A stretch of DNA of 64,000 bases. Source: Bacteroidota bacterium (GTDB lineage: Bacteria; Bacteroidota; Bacteroidia; UKL13-3). Position numbers and translations under genes: made by a program. The stretch lies in assembly GCA_947477885.1 (NCBI GenBank), contig CANJUD010000010.1:58415-122414 (forward strand), read 5' to 3'. Below, in pieces: positions 9,644-18,508 of this stretch. The stretch's first letter is position 1; each line of letters begins with the position of its first letter. The notes under the pieces are model-generated. The model saw only the letters and a program-made list of their open reading frames with translations. It had not been told where the DNA came from and ran no database searches.

Positions 9644-9729
9644 GTTATATATTAATTTGAGTGCGAAATTAAGGGGATATGATTTGTATTTTGAAATAAT
9701 TATTTTGTAAGTTTCACGGATGCCGAAGG

Positions 9730-9799
9730 GGTAAGGGATAAGGAGCAAGGAGTAAGGCCATTCGGCGTCAGCTCCTTATCCCTTAATCCTTAATCCTTC
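9730..9799. repeat. Heptad-periodic fold-back array with GGCGTCAG core
   Basis: The left arm is four 7-bp units: GGTAAGG, GATAAGG, AGCAAGG, AGTAAGG (9730-9757). The core CCATTCGGCGTCAG follows, and the right arm is built from TTATCCC and TTAATCC units. Bases 9732-9746 and 9771-9785 are a perfect 15-bp inverted repeat. The right arm runs into the end of yggS and supplies its stop and last codons. Confidence 0.8.
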
Positions 9800-10449
9800 A
9801 TGCTAAATATCAAACTCCCCACCCGTATCATATTACTGCCACAAGCAACTGCCAGTTTGTAGTCGCTACTCATGCCCATTGAAAGGTGTTTGAAAGCGGT
9901 CTCATTTGGGAAATATTTTGTCTTGACTTTATTATATAAATTACTAAGAAAATTAAACTCAGATTTTATTTTTTCTTGGTCAGTTGTATTAGTTGCCATG
10001 CCCATCACTCCAGCAATTTGAATATGTTTGTATTGATTCAGATTATCCAAAATATGATAGAGTTCTGTTTCATCTAATCCGAATTTTGTTTCTTCATCAG
10101 CTATATATATTTGTAACAAACAAGGCATGATTGTGCTTATTTTGGACGCTTCTTTATCAATTGCTTGTAATAGTTTTTCGCTGTCGACAGAATGAATTAA
10201 GGAAACAAAATCTATAATATATTTAATTTTATTGCTTTGCAAATGACCAATTAAATGCCATTGAATGTCCTGGGGCAATAAATCTTTTTTCGATAATAAT
10301 TCTTGTACACGGTTCTCGCCAAATACACGCTGGCCTGCGTTGTAGGCTTGTATAATAGTTTCAGCAGGATAGGTTTTGCTTACTGCAATTAGGGTGCAGT
10401 TTTCTCCTATTTGGGTTTTAATGTTTTGTATGTTATCTGAAATGCTCAT
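9790..10449 (-). CDS. yggS: YggS/PLPBP family pyridoxal-phosphate homeostasis protein
   Basis: 219 residues. It has a PLP-binding alanine-racemase-type barrel without a second catalytic domain. K25 in LIAVSK is the expected PLP lysine. Other signatures are FGENRVQEL, WHLIGHLQSNK, the HSVDSEKL strand, LSMGMSSDY and IRVGSLIF. The family buffers PLP and affects amino-acid and keto-acid balance. The usual C-terminus (IFG.R) is replaced by FSMKD: the last sense codons and the TAA stop are formed by the 7-bp repeat units (ATGAAGGATTAAGGATTAAG), so repeat insertion probably rewrote the tail. A repeat-bearing gap separates it from the upstream permease gene. Confidence 0.95.
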   Translation of the reverse strand: MSISDNIQNIKTQIGENCTLIAVSKTYPAETIIQAYNAGQRVFGENRVQELLSKKDLLPQDIQWHLIGHLQSNKIKYIIDFVSLIHSVDSEKLLQAIDKEASKISTIMPCLLQIYIADEETKFGLDETELYHILDNLNQYKHIQIAGVMGMATNTTDQEKIKSEFNFLSNLYNKVKTKYFPNETAFKHLSMGMSSDYKLAVACGSNMIRVGSLIFSMKD

Positions 10450-10475
10450 TATTTTATTTCGTTGTAAAATTTGTC

Positions 10476-10545
10476 ATGCTGAGTTCATCGAAGCTTAGAC
10501 AAGTTTGAAGCATGCTCCCCATGTCGTATTCGATAAACTCAGACT
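10476..10545. repeat. CTGAGTTCATCGAAG-type inverted repeat
   Basis: CTGAGTTCATCGAAG (from about 10479) and the near-complementary TTCGATAAACTCAG (from about 10529) face each other across about 40 bases. This is a member of the (CTGAG...TCGAAG) family seen at many places in this window, here between the permease and yggS genes. Confidence 0.6.
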
Positions 10546-10573
10546 GACAGCTTTGTTGACCCTCGCAATGACG

Positions 10574-12325
10574 TTAGGCATGATTCAATTTACTCTTTTT
10601 CCTGCTATATAAAAAGTATATAAACAAACCAACAACTAACCATATAGAAAAGTTCACCCAGTTTCTGTATCCTAGCTCACTCATTAAATAAAAATTGCTG
10701 AGTAGGCCGAAAACAGGGATGAAGGAGTAGTTTTTAATAAAGGAACGGATAGTAATAAATATACTCAGTATAATAAACATGAGCAAAGGGATTTTTTCTA
10801 AGAAAGGTAGTTTGGGGTTGTTTGTGAAGTTAAAAAATTCTTTCACGCCATCCATATTAAATATAATAAGTAGCGTAATCACAATTGCCCAACAAAAAGG
10901 TAAAATATATTTACTATTATAATAGGGAACTTTATAATGAATATTTTCTGGTTGCTCTTCTTTTGTTTCGTGATTTAATATAATAATTCCACCGCACACT
11001 AGTACAAACGCAAACATGGTTCCTATGCTCGTTAGGTCAGTCATATCAGTGAGTGTGAAGAATAGGGAAGGGACAGCAACCACAATTCCTGTTATAATAG
11101 TTGCGAAAGAAGGGGTTCTATATTTCTTGTGGATTTTGCTAAACTTTTTAGGCAATAATCCATCACGACTCATGCTCATCCATATACGAGGTTGTCCCAT
11201 TTGGAAAACCAATAATACACTGGCCATCGCTATAACTGCACTAATAGAAATAATTAAACTAAACTCTTTTAAATCCAATTTGTCAAATACATAGGCCAAT
11301 GGATCATCCACGCCCAGTTCTTTGTAATTGACCATTCCCGTAAGAACTAACGAAATTAAAACATATAAAACTGTGCATATTGCTAGCGATAAAAACATAG
11401 ATTTGGGCAAATCGCGTTGCGGGTTTTCGCACTCTTCTGCAGTGGTTGATATCGCATCAAAACCTATATAGGCAAAGAACACTCCTGAAACTCCCTTCAT
11501 CATTCCACCCAAACCTTCGGGGAAGAAATCATTATAATATTCTACATTTACAAACGCAGCTCCCACACTAATCACAAATATGATAATAACGAGTTTGAGC
11601 AGTACCATTAAATTGCCCGCTGTTTTACTTTCTTTTATGCCTCGATATACCAATGCAGTAATTAAAACTACAATGGTGAATGCGGGAATATCTATAATAC
11701 ATCTGATGCCAGCAATAACTGGAGCCTGCAACCATGCTTGGTAACCTTCATAAAGTTTAGGCATGTGTTTTACGAGCTCACAAGAACATATATTGTTTGT
11801 TTTTATATATTCAACGGCTTTTATATAATTACCGTGGGCGGTGGTGTAATCGCAGGTCATCCATTCAGGTATATGGAAATATTGTATGCCATTTATATGT
11901 ATTCCATCCATCAGCGATGTAAAATATCCCGACCAAGAAATAGCAACAGCTATATTTCCCACCGCATATTCCATAATTAATCCCCAACCAATAATCCAAG
12001 CAAACAATTCCCCAAAACTTGCGTATGCATAAGTATATGCACTACCTGAGATAGGAATTCTGCTCGCAAATTCTGCATAACACATGGCCGAAAATGCACA
12101 GGCAATGGCAGTAATTACAAATAATAGTGAAACACCCGGACCGCCAGCAGCAGCTGCATTACCGATGGTTGAAAATATTCCAGCACCTATAATAGCTGCA
12201 ATTCCAAAAGCAGTAAGATCACGAAGTTTTAAATTTTTGTGTAGCGAATGTTCTCCACCTTCCTCGTTGCGACTTTGCTTTAATATCGCATGCAGCGTTT
12301 TTTTGCGAAAGAGGGATTTTAACAC
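10574..12325 (-). CDS. APC-superfamily amino-acid permease (cationic amino-acid transporter type)
   Basis: 583 residues with about 12-14 hydrophobic segments. The start has the typical soluble lead, then GIAAIIGAGIFSTIG, the first-helix glycine motif that coordinates substrate in LeuT-fold transporters. GVFFAYIGFDAISTTAEECENPQRDLPKSM is the sixth helix region characteristic of the CAT/YfnA group. An extracytoplasmic loop around residues 150-200 carries several cysteines. Likely role: proton-coupled amino-acid uptake. It is the last gene of a leftward cluster, starting 17 bases after the Omp28-like gene. Confidence 0.93.
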   Translation of the reverse strand: MLKSLFRKKTLHAILKQSRNEEGGEHSLHKNLKLRDLTAFGIAAIIGAGIFSTIGNAAAAGGPGVSLLFVITAIACAFSAMCYAEFASRIPISGSAYTYAYASFGELFAWIIGWGLIMEYAVGNIAVAISWSGYFTSLMDGIHINGIQYFHIPEWMTCDYTTAHGNYIKAVEYIKTNNICSCELVKHMPKLYEGYQAWLQAPVIAGIRCIIDIPAFTIVVLITALVYRGIKESKTAGNLMVLLKLVIIIFVISVGAAFVNVEYYNDFFPEGLGGMMKGVSGVFFAYIGFDAISTTAEECENPQRDLPKSMFLSLAICTVLYVLISLVLTGMVNYKELGVDDPLAYVFDKLDLKEFSLIISISAVIAMASVLLVFQMGQPRIWMSMSRDGLLPKKFSKIHKKYRTPSFATIITGIVVAVPSLFFTLTDMTDLTSIGTMFAFVLVCGGIIILNHETKEEQPENIHYKVPYYNSKYILPFCWAIVITLLIIFNMDGVKEFFNFTNNPKLPFLEKIPLLMFIILSIFITIRSFIKNYSFIPVFGLLSNFYLMSELGYRNWVNFSIWLVVGLFIYFLYSRKKSKLNHA

Positions 12326-12342
12326 GAATATATTATATAATA

Positions 12343-13236
12343 TTATTTAACCTTTTTAGTAACGGAGTGCCATATTTCTGAGTTACTATTTGTATTAACA
12401 GCTCTATGCACAAATGCAAGTATTTTGCAATTATTAAGTTTCCAATTATTGGGATAAACTGGTATAGTAATTTGTTTGCGATAAACTCTTCCTACTATAA
12501 AATTAGTTTTCAAATATGTGCCATAGGTAGATGTTATAAAGCCACGAGCAACATTGTTATGCCTATAAAAAGTATCAACATCGCCTAAACTGTTCTCTTG
12601 CGGATTTGTAATACTATCCTCCAACATCACTAAAGTTAAATATACAGAATCGGACACATTAGAAGTCGCAGTTATAAAACATGTAATTTTTAATGAATCA
12701 TTGGATGGTTTTAATTCGTTAACAATATCAATATTTAATGGTGTAGTTTTTTCACTGTTTGCTAGACCTACCTGTGCATCTAGAACTGAGCTCCAATCGC
12801 CAACACTATTGGTCAAGAATTTCTTTTTACTACTGTTAACTATTCTATCAAGTCCGATGGAGGGTAAATTTCTGTCACTGCCAAATACTCCCAATAAATC
12901 TCTTGCTTGTACCATTCTGAAATCTTCATTACCTGCTATAGTAGTATAAGGCTTTGTAAGGAGATTATCGGTTGGGTGCATTGACAAAATATTCATTCTA
13001 CCATTGTGTGAATTGGCCAAATTTTTAGCTGCGTCATGTGCATCAGGGCAGTTGGCACATCGCACACCTGTGTAGTCTTCCATTAATGAATTTCTATTTT
13101 GTGCTTTGGGAATATTATTGGTTATATAAGTAGAATCAGACCCAGAAAATAAATTAAAATATATCAAAGGTGGTTCTTCTCTGCATGATGAAAATATCGA
13201 AACAAAAAGAAATATATATATAAGTTTCCTAGGCAT
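12343..13236 (-). CDS. Omp28-related lipoprotein with thioredoxin-like CxxC motif
   Basis: 297 residues from the ATG at 13236. I chose this start because it places the lipobox (FVSIFSSC) after a normal signal peptide. The longer frame from 13290 overlaps the upstream stop (TAATG) and could be used by translational coupling. The sequence LMEDYTGVRCANCPDAH is the Omp28 hallmark and resembles a thioredoxin CxxC site. The rest is beta-rich and fits a lipid-anchored envelope protein. Omp28-like proteins are found with T9SS or outer-membrane proteins in Bacteroidota, but their biochemical role is not established to my knowledge. Confidence 0.9.
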   Translation of the reverse strand: MPRKLIYIFLFVSIFSSCREEPPLIYFNLFSGSDSTYITNNIPKAQNRNSLMEDYTGVRCANCPDAHDAAKNLANSHNGRMNILSMHPTDNLLTKPYTTIAGNEDFRMVQARDLLGVFGSDRNLPSIGLDRIVNSSKKKFLTNSVGDWSSVLDAQVGLANSEKTTPLNIDIVNELKPSNDSLKITCFITATSNVSDSVYLTLVMLEDSITNPQENSLGDVDTFYRHNNVARGFITSTYGTYLKTNFIVGRVYRKQITIPVYPNNWKLNNCKILAFVHRAVNTNSNSEIWHSVTKKVK

Positions 13237-13289
13237 AAAATTTATTTTTTCTAGGAAAATTTGATTTGAAAATTTCATAATTATCATCA

Positions 13290-14954
13290 TTAAAAATTAG
13301 TCGATAAAGTAAATTTAATTCCGCTGAAAGCTGGTTCCACTCGGCAAACACCGCCTGTACAATTCATACCGGCAACTTGTTTTACATAGGCCAGTGTAAA
13401 TCTTGTAGCATGGTGTGTATAGGCACCAAACACCGTGTAATAATGCACTTTTTCAGGCGAGATGGTAGAACTAGCAGCCCTAAAAGGTTTAATATTATAC
13501 ATATCGCCCAAAGCAAAACTAAAGTGTGGAGCCATCGTCCACTCTGCTAATACATTGATAAAGCTACCCAAATCTTGTTTACAATTTAGATACTGAGATT
13601 CTATGCGAATGGCATGGTGCTTATTTTTGCGGTTGAATTTATATAATAGTTCACCAAATGGTGTAGTGGCGTGTACAAATGGATAATCTGTTCCTTTTAC
13701 TTCATAACGTTGCTGATTATAGCCTATATTTTGTATTCCCAACATCAACTTAAATTTCTTGCTAAACTCATGTGAAACTTCAGCATATAATTCATGAAAT
13801 AAATTGCTTTTGTCAAGCTTAATTACTTTTGAAGCATTGAAGTTAATACTTGTTTTTAATTTGTTTTTACGTTTCACACTAATAGTTAAATCAGCTTGAT
13901 AATCTTTTTCTCCCAATTCTTGAACTACTGCGTTATACCTAGCCAATAAGCGATAAGAATTAGCACGTGTAACAGAAGTTAAATAGTTCATTTGCCCAAA
14001 TAAATTCTGTTCAAGTGGCGATGTGCGTGCAGGGAAACTATCTATCTGCTTATACTGTGCATTGAAACCAATACTGATTAGATTTCCGTTTTTCTTTTTA
14101 ATATTTTTTGTATAGGATAGTGAACCAAATAATACTTTGCCTTTGCGATAAACTAGTGGTGAACCTGGCGAAAGAAAGTCCTTTATTGCTTCGTGTGTCT
14201 TACCATTATACTCAGCATATATGGTGAAATTTTTGATGCGAATAGTATTATAGAAATTGAAAAGATACACATTGTACTTGGGGTAGAATTGGTTAATACC
14301 GGGCTGGTCATTTATAATATTAACGATGGTTGGCATAGTTCCATTATCAATGGTTCTATTCAATATAGAAGACCCGGGTTCCCATCCAAATGTTTCTTTT
14401 TTATTGTGCCAACTCCATTCTGCATTGGCACCACGCATTACTTGATCTCTAATTCCAAATCTAAATTTTTGTTTGCCTGTAAATGCTTTTATTTTGAAAT
14501 CTTTAAAAGGTGTATATTTTACTCGCACACCTTGTATGGCATAATCCAATCCCAATGCTCTATCTTCAAATGCACGGAATACAGTACCTGTAGCAAACTG
14601 CTCATAAAAATAACCTCCTGTAATTTGTATATTGTCAATTTCTTTTATAATACTCCAATATCCAATTCCGCTACCAGTATATGCGGTGGAAGGATCATAT
14701 AAATTGCTGTTATTAAACAAATCGAAACGGGCTTGTAGTGTTAAACCTTTTTGTGTATAGTTGGTACTGAGCCAAGCTTCGCTTCCAACCAACTGTCTTT
14801 TATATAATTCGGTATTGGCCCCTATGCGATCGTCTTGCCTGAAAAATTGGGTATTGGATGAAAAATTTCCGTTGAAAGTTCCTTTGTCTTCTTGAGCCTG
14901 CAATATGTTTACTGCAAATAATAGTATAATACTTATGCTAAATTTTAACTTCAT
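13290..14954 (-). CDS. DUF6029-like outer-membrane beta-barrel protein
   Basis: 554 residues with an N-terminal signal peptide (cleavage near NILQAQ, residues 15-20). The mature protein is a long series of amphipathic strands with aromatic girdle residues, ending in IKFTLSTNF; a terminal Phe is typical of outer-membrane barrels. I recognise the overall pattern as the DUF6029 group, from memory only. The start overlaps the end of the PorV/PorQ-like gene by 4 bases, and its stop overlaps the possible upstream start of the Omp28-like gene. The three are therefore probably co-translated and may form one envelope module. Confidence 0.88.
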   Translation of the reverse strand: MKLKFSISIILLFAVNILQAQEDKGTFNGNFSSNTQFFRQDDRIGANTELYKRQLVGSEAWLSTNYTQKGLTLQARFDLFNNSNLYDPSTAYTGSGIGYWSIIKEIDNIQITGGYFYEQFATGTVFRAFEDRALGLDYAIQGVRVKYTPFKDFKIKAFTGKQKFRFGIRDQVMRGANAEWSWHNKKETFGWEPGSSILNRTIDNGTMPTIVNIINDQPGINQFYPKYNVYLFNFYNTIRIKNFTIYAEYNGKTHEAIKDFLSPGSPLVYRKGKVLFGSLSYTKNIKKKNGNLISIGFNAQYKQIDSFPARTSPLEQNLFGQMNYLTSVTRANSYRLLARYNAVVQELGEKDYQADLTISVKRKNKLKTSINFNASKVIKLDKSNLFHELYAEVSHEFSKKFKLMLGIQNIGYNQQRYEVKGTDYPFVHATTPFGELLYKFNRKNKHHAIRIESQYLNCKQDLGSFINVLAEWTMAPHFSFALGDMYNIKPFRAASSTISPEKVHYYTVFGAYTHHATRFTLAYVKQVAGMNCTGGVCRVEPAFSGIKFTLSTNF

Positions 14955-15850
14955 TCTTTTGGTTTTTCTATCTGTTCTTTTGGTGTTGTGGTTTTTTCCT
15001 TTAATTCTTTGTCAAAGGCAAACCTAAAACTTAATTGTGTACTAAATCCTAAATTGATATCATATACTGAGGCCACATCCAGATTGATTTTGTGGTACTT
15101 ATAGCCAAATCCAAAGGTACCATTAAATACACCAGTGCTCAATCCCATCCTGAAAATATATTTGCTGTTGGGCTGGTAGGATACACCACCTCTGAAACGG
15201 AAACCATGATCCAAATCGTTCACGCCTTCTGTGTTAATGCGAACCTTGTTTGATATCTTATAACCCAGAGCCAGCGTGGCTGAACCAGGCAAGCGGTTAT
15301 TCGTAACTTCAGATAATTTAACCCTGTTGGGATTACTCACATGAAATGCTCCAGTAAAATCTTTGTTGATGGTATACATAATGCCCGCATCAAAAAATAC
15401 ATTTTGATAGGTACCATTTTGCTGCCCCATATAGGTTTGAATATAATTTAATTTGATACCACAAGTAAAGCCTGGAGCCAGTTTTTTGGAAACGCCCACA
15501 CCATATAAAGAGGTATTCAAATCACTATTCCCCATTTTGCTGAAACCCACACCTACTGCATACGATGAAAATGGAAATACGACCGCAGCCCCGCCACGGT
15601 TCAAGTCCTTAATTGCAAATTTATTTTCGGAGTAAACGCCAAATTGCAGCGTGGGGAAATTAGACATGCCGGCTACATTATTATAAAACGACCACACATC
15701 TGTGCTGAGGCGTGATGTGCCACCCATGCCCGCAGCGGCTGCTCCCACAGGGTTTTCAATTTGTGCTGTAATTACATTGGTATATAATAACAAGCCCGAA
15801 AAGATGATAAAATTCCTTAGCACGTTTGCAAATATAGAAACAAATTTCAT
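14951..15850 (-). CDS. PorV/PorQ-like outer-membrane protein
   Basis: 299 residues. The signal peptide ends near VITAQ. The mature start NPVGAAAAGMGGTSRLSTDVWSFYNNVAGM is the glycine-rich plug motif of the PorV/PorQ (FadL-like) family, followed by about 14 predicted strands. PorV and PorQ are T9SS accessory barrels that shuttle or ligate cargo. This copy cannot be assigned to either with certainty. The C-terminal tail (KELKEKTTTPKEQIEKPKE) is charged and probably periplasmic. It overlaps the sirtuin gene by 4 bases and the DUF6029-like gene by 4 bases. Confidence 0.88.
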   Translation of the reverse strand: MKFVSIFANVLRNFIIFSGLLLYTNVITAQIENPVGAAAAGMGGTSRLSTDVWSFYNNVAGMSNFPTLQFGVYSENKFAIKDLNRGGAAVVFPFSSYAVGVGFSKMGNSDLNTSLYGVGVSKKLAPGFTCGIKLNYIQTYMGQQNGTYQNVFFDAGIMYTINKDFTGAFHVSNPNRVKLSEVTNNRLPGSATLALGYKISNKVRINTEGVNDLDHGFRFRGGVSYQPNSKYIFRMGLSTGVFNGTFGFGYKYHKINLDVASVYDINLGFSTQLSFRFAFDKELKEKTTTPKEQIEKPKE

Positions 15851-16527
15851 AAGGATAAACCTTTTATCAATTTCGGCAGCCCTTTGCTTGCTGTGTCTGA
15901 TATTATTTTTATGTGAGCGGGCAAACCCTCAGGCGGAAATGGGTCCACCAAATATATAATAGCTTTTGATGGGGCATAATCTAGCAAACCTGCGGCTGGG
16001 TATACTTGTAGCGAAGTACCCACCACTATTATAATATCTGCTTTTTGTACAATCATAGCAGCTGTGTCAATCATCGGGACTGCTTCGCCAAACCAAACAA
16101 TATGGGGACGCAGCTGAGAACCTCTTTCGCATTTATCGCCTACTTCAATGTTTTTATATTCGATATTATATACCAAGGAAGGATCAAAAGTGCTTCGGGC
16201 TTTCACAATTTCGCCATGTAGATGTATAATATTGTTTGAGCCAGCTCGCTCGTGCAGGTCGTCAATATTTTGCGTAATGATAGTGACTTTTGTTTCTCGT
16301 TCTAATTTTGCCAATGCTTCGTGTCCTGCATTGGGCTTGGCTTTGGCGATTTCTTGTCGACGAAGATTGTAGAACTCCAGCACCATTTTATAATCGGCCT
16401 GCCAACCTTGGGGCGAGGCAACTTCCATCACATTATAGCCGTTCCAAAGTCCGTTGTTTCCCCTGAAAGTTTGGAGTCCGCTTTCGGCACTCATGCCAGC
16501 ACCGGTTAGGACAACTATGTGTTTCAT
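15847..16527 (-). CDS. Sir2-family NAD-dependent protein deacylase (class III-like, zinc site missing)
   Basis: 226 residues. It has the sirtuin core GAGMSAESGLQTFRG, TQNIDDLHERAG, the catalytic H104 in IHLHGEI, and VVGTSLQVYPAAGL. Y53 and R56 (FYNLRR) match the YxxR pair that lets class III sirtuins such as CobB/SIRT5 bind succinyl-lysine, so desuccinylation is likely. The zinc ribbon is degenerate: the first CxxC pair is absent and only one Cys remains (KCERGSQLRPHIVWFGE). I believe this also occurs in related Bacteroidota proteins. It lies 20 bases after the MBL-rhodanese gene and overlaps the next gene by 4 bases. Confidence 0.94.
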   Translation of the reverse strand: MKHIVVLTGAGMSAESGLQTFRGNNGLWNGYNVMEVASPQGWQADYKMVLEFYNLRRQEIAKAKPNAGHEALAKLERETKVTIITQNIDDLHERAGSNNIIHLHGEIVKARSTFDPSLVYNIEYKNIEVGDKCERGSQLRPHIVWFGEAVPMIDTAAMIVQKADIIIVVGTSLQVYPAAGLLDYAPSKAIIYLVDPFPPEGLPAHIKIISDTASKGLPKLIKGLSL

Positions 16528-16547
16528 CGAATCTGAAAAACTATATA

Positions 16548-17924
16548 TTAATTGTGGACCACGTCCAAACCTTTGTCTTTTATTTTCTCAAATCCACCGT
16601 ATACATTTTTTACTTTATCAATCCCTTTTGATTTGAGCCAGGCAGCCGCAATCATACTGCGGTAGCCACCTGCACAATGTATATAATATGTTTTTTCTTT
16701 GTCTAAAGTTTCGATATTTTTGTCCATATCGCTCAAATTAAAATGCGTGGCATGACCCAAATGGCCATTGTCCCATTCACCTGGTTTGCGAACGTCGAGT
16801 ACATTTACCTCGTCAAAATTGTAATCTATCGCAAATTCTTCAGGTTCGATGGAGATGACCATATCAAAACGTTTACCTGCATCTTTCCATGCATCAAATC
16901 CTCCATCCAAATAGCCTTGTATATTGTCGAAACCCACACGGGCAAGGCGAGTTGCTGATTCTTCTTCTTTACCCGGCTCACAAACTATGATAATTGCTTG
17001 ATGGATATTGAGCAAAGTCGCAGCCCAAATAGCATACTGACCGTTCAGTCCGAAGTTATAGGCTTTGGGAACAAATCCCAGTTCAAATTGATCAGGAATC
17101 CTAGTATCCACCACATTAATACCCGATTTCGATAGCTCAGCAAATTGCTCTACAGCTATGGGTTTCAAAGCTTTTGATATAATATCACTCAAAGGCTCGT
17201 AACCATTTTTATTGATTTTTGCATCTTCAAAAAAGTATGCGGGTGCAGGAGAAATTCCTGTAGTAATTGTTTTAATAAATTCCTCTTTACTCATGGGTTG
17301 TAAAGCATAATTTCCCAGTTTTTGTGTACCGATAGTCGAGAATGTTTCCTTCCCAATATTTTTCCCACAAGCCGAACCTGGACCATGTCCCGGATAATGT
17401 ATCACCTCATCGTGCAAAGGCATTAATTTGTTATGTAAAGAATCATACATCATACCCGCCAAATCTTCGGGTTTCATAGTTCCATCCAACAAATCTGGAC
17501 GACCCACATCGCCTACAAATAAAGTATCTCCTGTAAATACTGCATGTTCTTTTCCTTCCTCATCATATAATAAAAAGCACGACGACTCAGGTGTATGCCC
17601 AGGTGTATGCAGTACTTTAATATTTACTTTTCCCAACGGAAATTCTTCACCATCAGTTGCCACATGTACCGGAAAATTTGTTTTGGTAGTGGGACCATAT
17701 ATAATAGTTGCCCCAGTTTCCTTGGCAAGGTCTATATGTCCGCTCACAAAATCAGCATGAAAATGCGTCTCGAAAATATACTTGATGGTTGCACCTCGCT
17801 CATTGGCCAGCTTCAAATAAGAAGCGATGTCACGTATCGGGTCGATGATGGCGGATTCGCCTTCGCTCTCGATATAGTAAGCGGCCTGTGCTAGGCAATT
17901 GGTATATAATTGTTCTATAAACAT
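16548..17924 (-). CDS. MBL-fold persulfide-dioxygenase-like hydrolase with two rhodanese domains
   Basis: 458 residues. The N-terminal metallo-beta-lactamase domain has H54, H56 and D58 (THFHAD), then TPGHTPESS and FTGDTLFVGDVGRPD, matching ETHE1/BlaRP-type persulfide dioxygenases. Two rhodanese modules follow. The first (about 260-350) has IVCEPGKEEE, a poor active-site loop. The second (about 360-455) has HCAGGYRS, a proper catalytic-Cys loop. Expected role: oxidation of glutathione-like persulfide and sulfur transfer in sulfide detoxification. A TATTTTTG promoter (complement of 17941-17948) lies 16 bases upstream; this is the first gene of the six-gene leftward operon. Confidence 0.94.
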   Translation of the reverse strand: MFIEQLYTNCLAQAAYYIESEGESAIIDPIRDIASYLKLANERGATIKYIFETHFHADFVSGHIDLAKETGATIIYGPTTKTNFPVHVATDGEEFPLGKVNIKVLHTPGHTPESSCFLLYDEEGKEHAVFTGDTLFVGDVGRPDLLDGTMKPEDLAGMMYDSLHNKLMPLHDEVIHYPGHGPGSACGKNIGKETFSTIGTQKLGNYALQPMSKEEFIKTITTGISPAPAYFFEDAKINKNGYEPLSDIISKALKPIAVEQFAELSKSGINVVDTRIPDQFELGFVPKAYNFGLNGQYAIWAATLLNIHQAIIIVCEPGKEEESATRLARVGFDNIQGYLDGGFDAWKDAGKRFDMVISIEPEEFAIDYNFDEVNVLDVRKPGEWDNGHLGHATHFNLSDMDKNIETLDKEKTYYIHCAGGYRSMIAAAWLKSKGIDKVKNVYGGFEKIKDKGLDVVHN

Positions 17925-17940
17925 GGTGGTAATTTTTTTG

Positions 17941-17948
17941 CAAAAATA
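17941..17948 (-). promoter_or_regulatory. -7 promoter element for the MBL-rhodanese operon
   Basis: Reads TATTTTTG on the minus strand (TAnnTTTG), 16 bases before the ATG at 17924. It would drive the leftward run of six genes. Confidence 0.45.
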
Positions 17949-17984
17949 ATAAATTAATGTGATGTTTTGCTATAGGATTTCTTG

Positions 17985-18440
17985 TTGGTGAAAACACCAA
18001 CAAGGGGCATACACGAATGCCGCCCTGAGCGAAGTCGAAGGGTGACCGGTCTTCGACTACGCTCAGACTTACAGACAAATTATAACGCGGATTTGTGGGG
18101 GGGGGGTACATTTGTGGTTGTAAAAATGAAAAGAACTTTGCCTCCTGCTGGTGTTGACGTTGTCGCCGTTTTGCAAACGGTGACTATATATAGAATGCAA
18201 GATCTGGGATCTGGTTTTTGTGTAATACTTTTTAAATTGTGAGTATGTTATCCGGATTGCATCCCGAAAAAAGTTCGGGACTGCCTTTATAAATGAGTTC
18301 CCGCTCGCAGAGCGGAAACAACATCGGATAATCCTTGTTCTTTATACAATGCCTGTGGATGACGACAACGCCTAACCACAGGCAGTATATATAGTTGGCG
18401 TCAGCATGCTTCTACTTCGCTCAGCACGGCAGTCGTAATC
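17985..18440. repeat. Dense intergenic repeat cluster upstream of dapD
   Basis: No gene seen. In order: a GGTG-AAAA-CACC hairpin (17987-18001, shared with 7913); a 16-bp inverted pair of the family CTGAGCGAAGTCGAAG facing CTTCGACTACGCTCAG (about 18024-18067); a run of ten G (18097-18106); a GTTGTCGCCG core; a TCCCGA...TCGGGA hairpin (18262-18280); a CCGCTC-GCA-GAGCGG hairpin near 18301; and a perfect 9-bp stem TGCCTGTGG/CCACAGGCA (18350-18358, 18376-18384). A GGCGTCAG core follows at 18397-18404. Confidence 0.65.
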
Positions 18441-18441
18441 A

Positions 18442-18480
18442 GGCGTCAGTAAAATCGTAAATCGTAAATCGTAAATCGTA
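18442..18480. repeat. GGCGTCAG core plus four AATCGTA heptads
   Basis: GGCGTCAG (18442-18449) is followed by four perfect tandem copies of the 7-mer AATCGTA (18453-18480). The array abuts the dapD -7 promoter element at 18484, so its units occupy the place where the -33 box should lie. The same core with 11 related heptads occurs at 62435. Confidence 0.8.
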
Positions 18481-18483
18481 CAT

Positions 18484-18491
18484 TAAATTTG
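18484..18491 (+). promoter_or_regulatory. -7 promoter element for dapD
   Basis: TAAATTTG, 17 bases before the ATG at 18509. The upstream flank is the AATCGTA array, so any -33 contact would fall within the repeats. Confidence 0.5.
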
Positions 18492-18508
18492 CCCTAAAAT
18501 TATAACAC

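Noticed and set aside
9644..9748. N-terminal 35-residue extension of the PaaN-type protein
   Set aside because: It translates the heptad array and its flank. The family start is at 9643, next to a plausible promoter.
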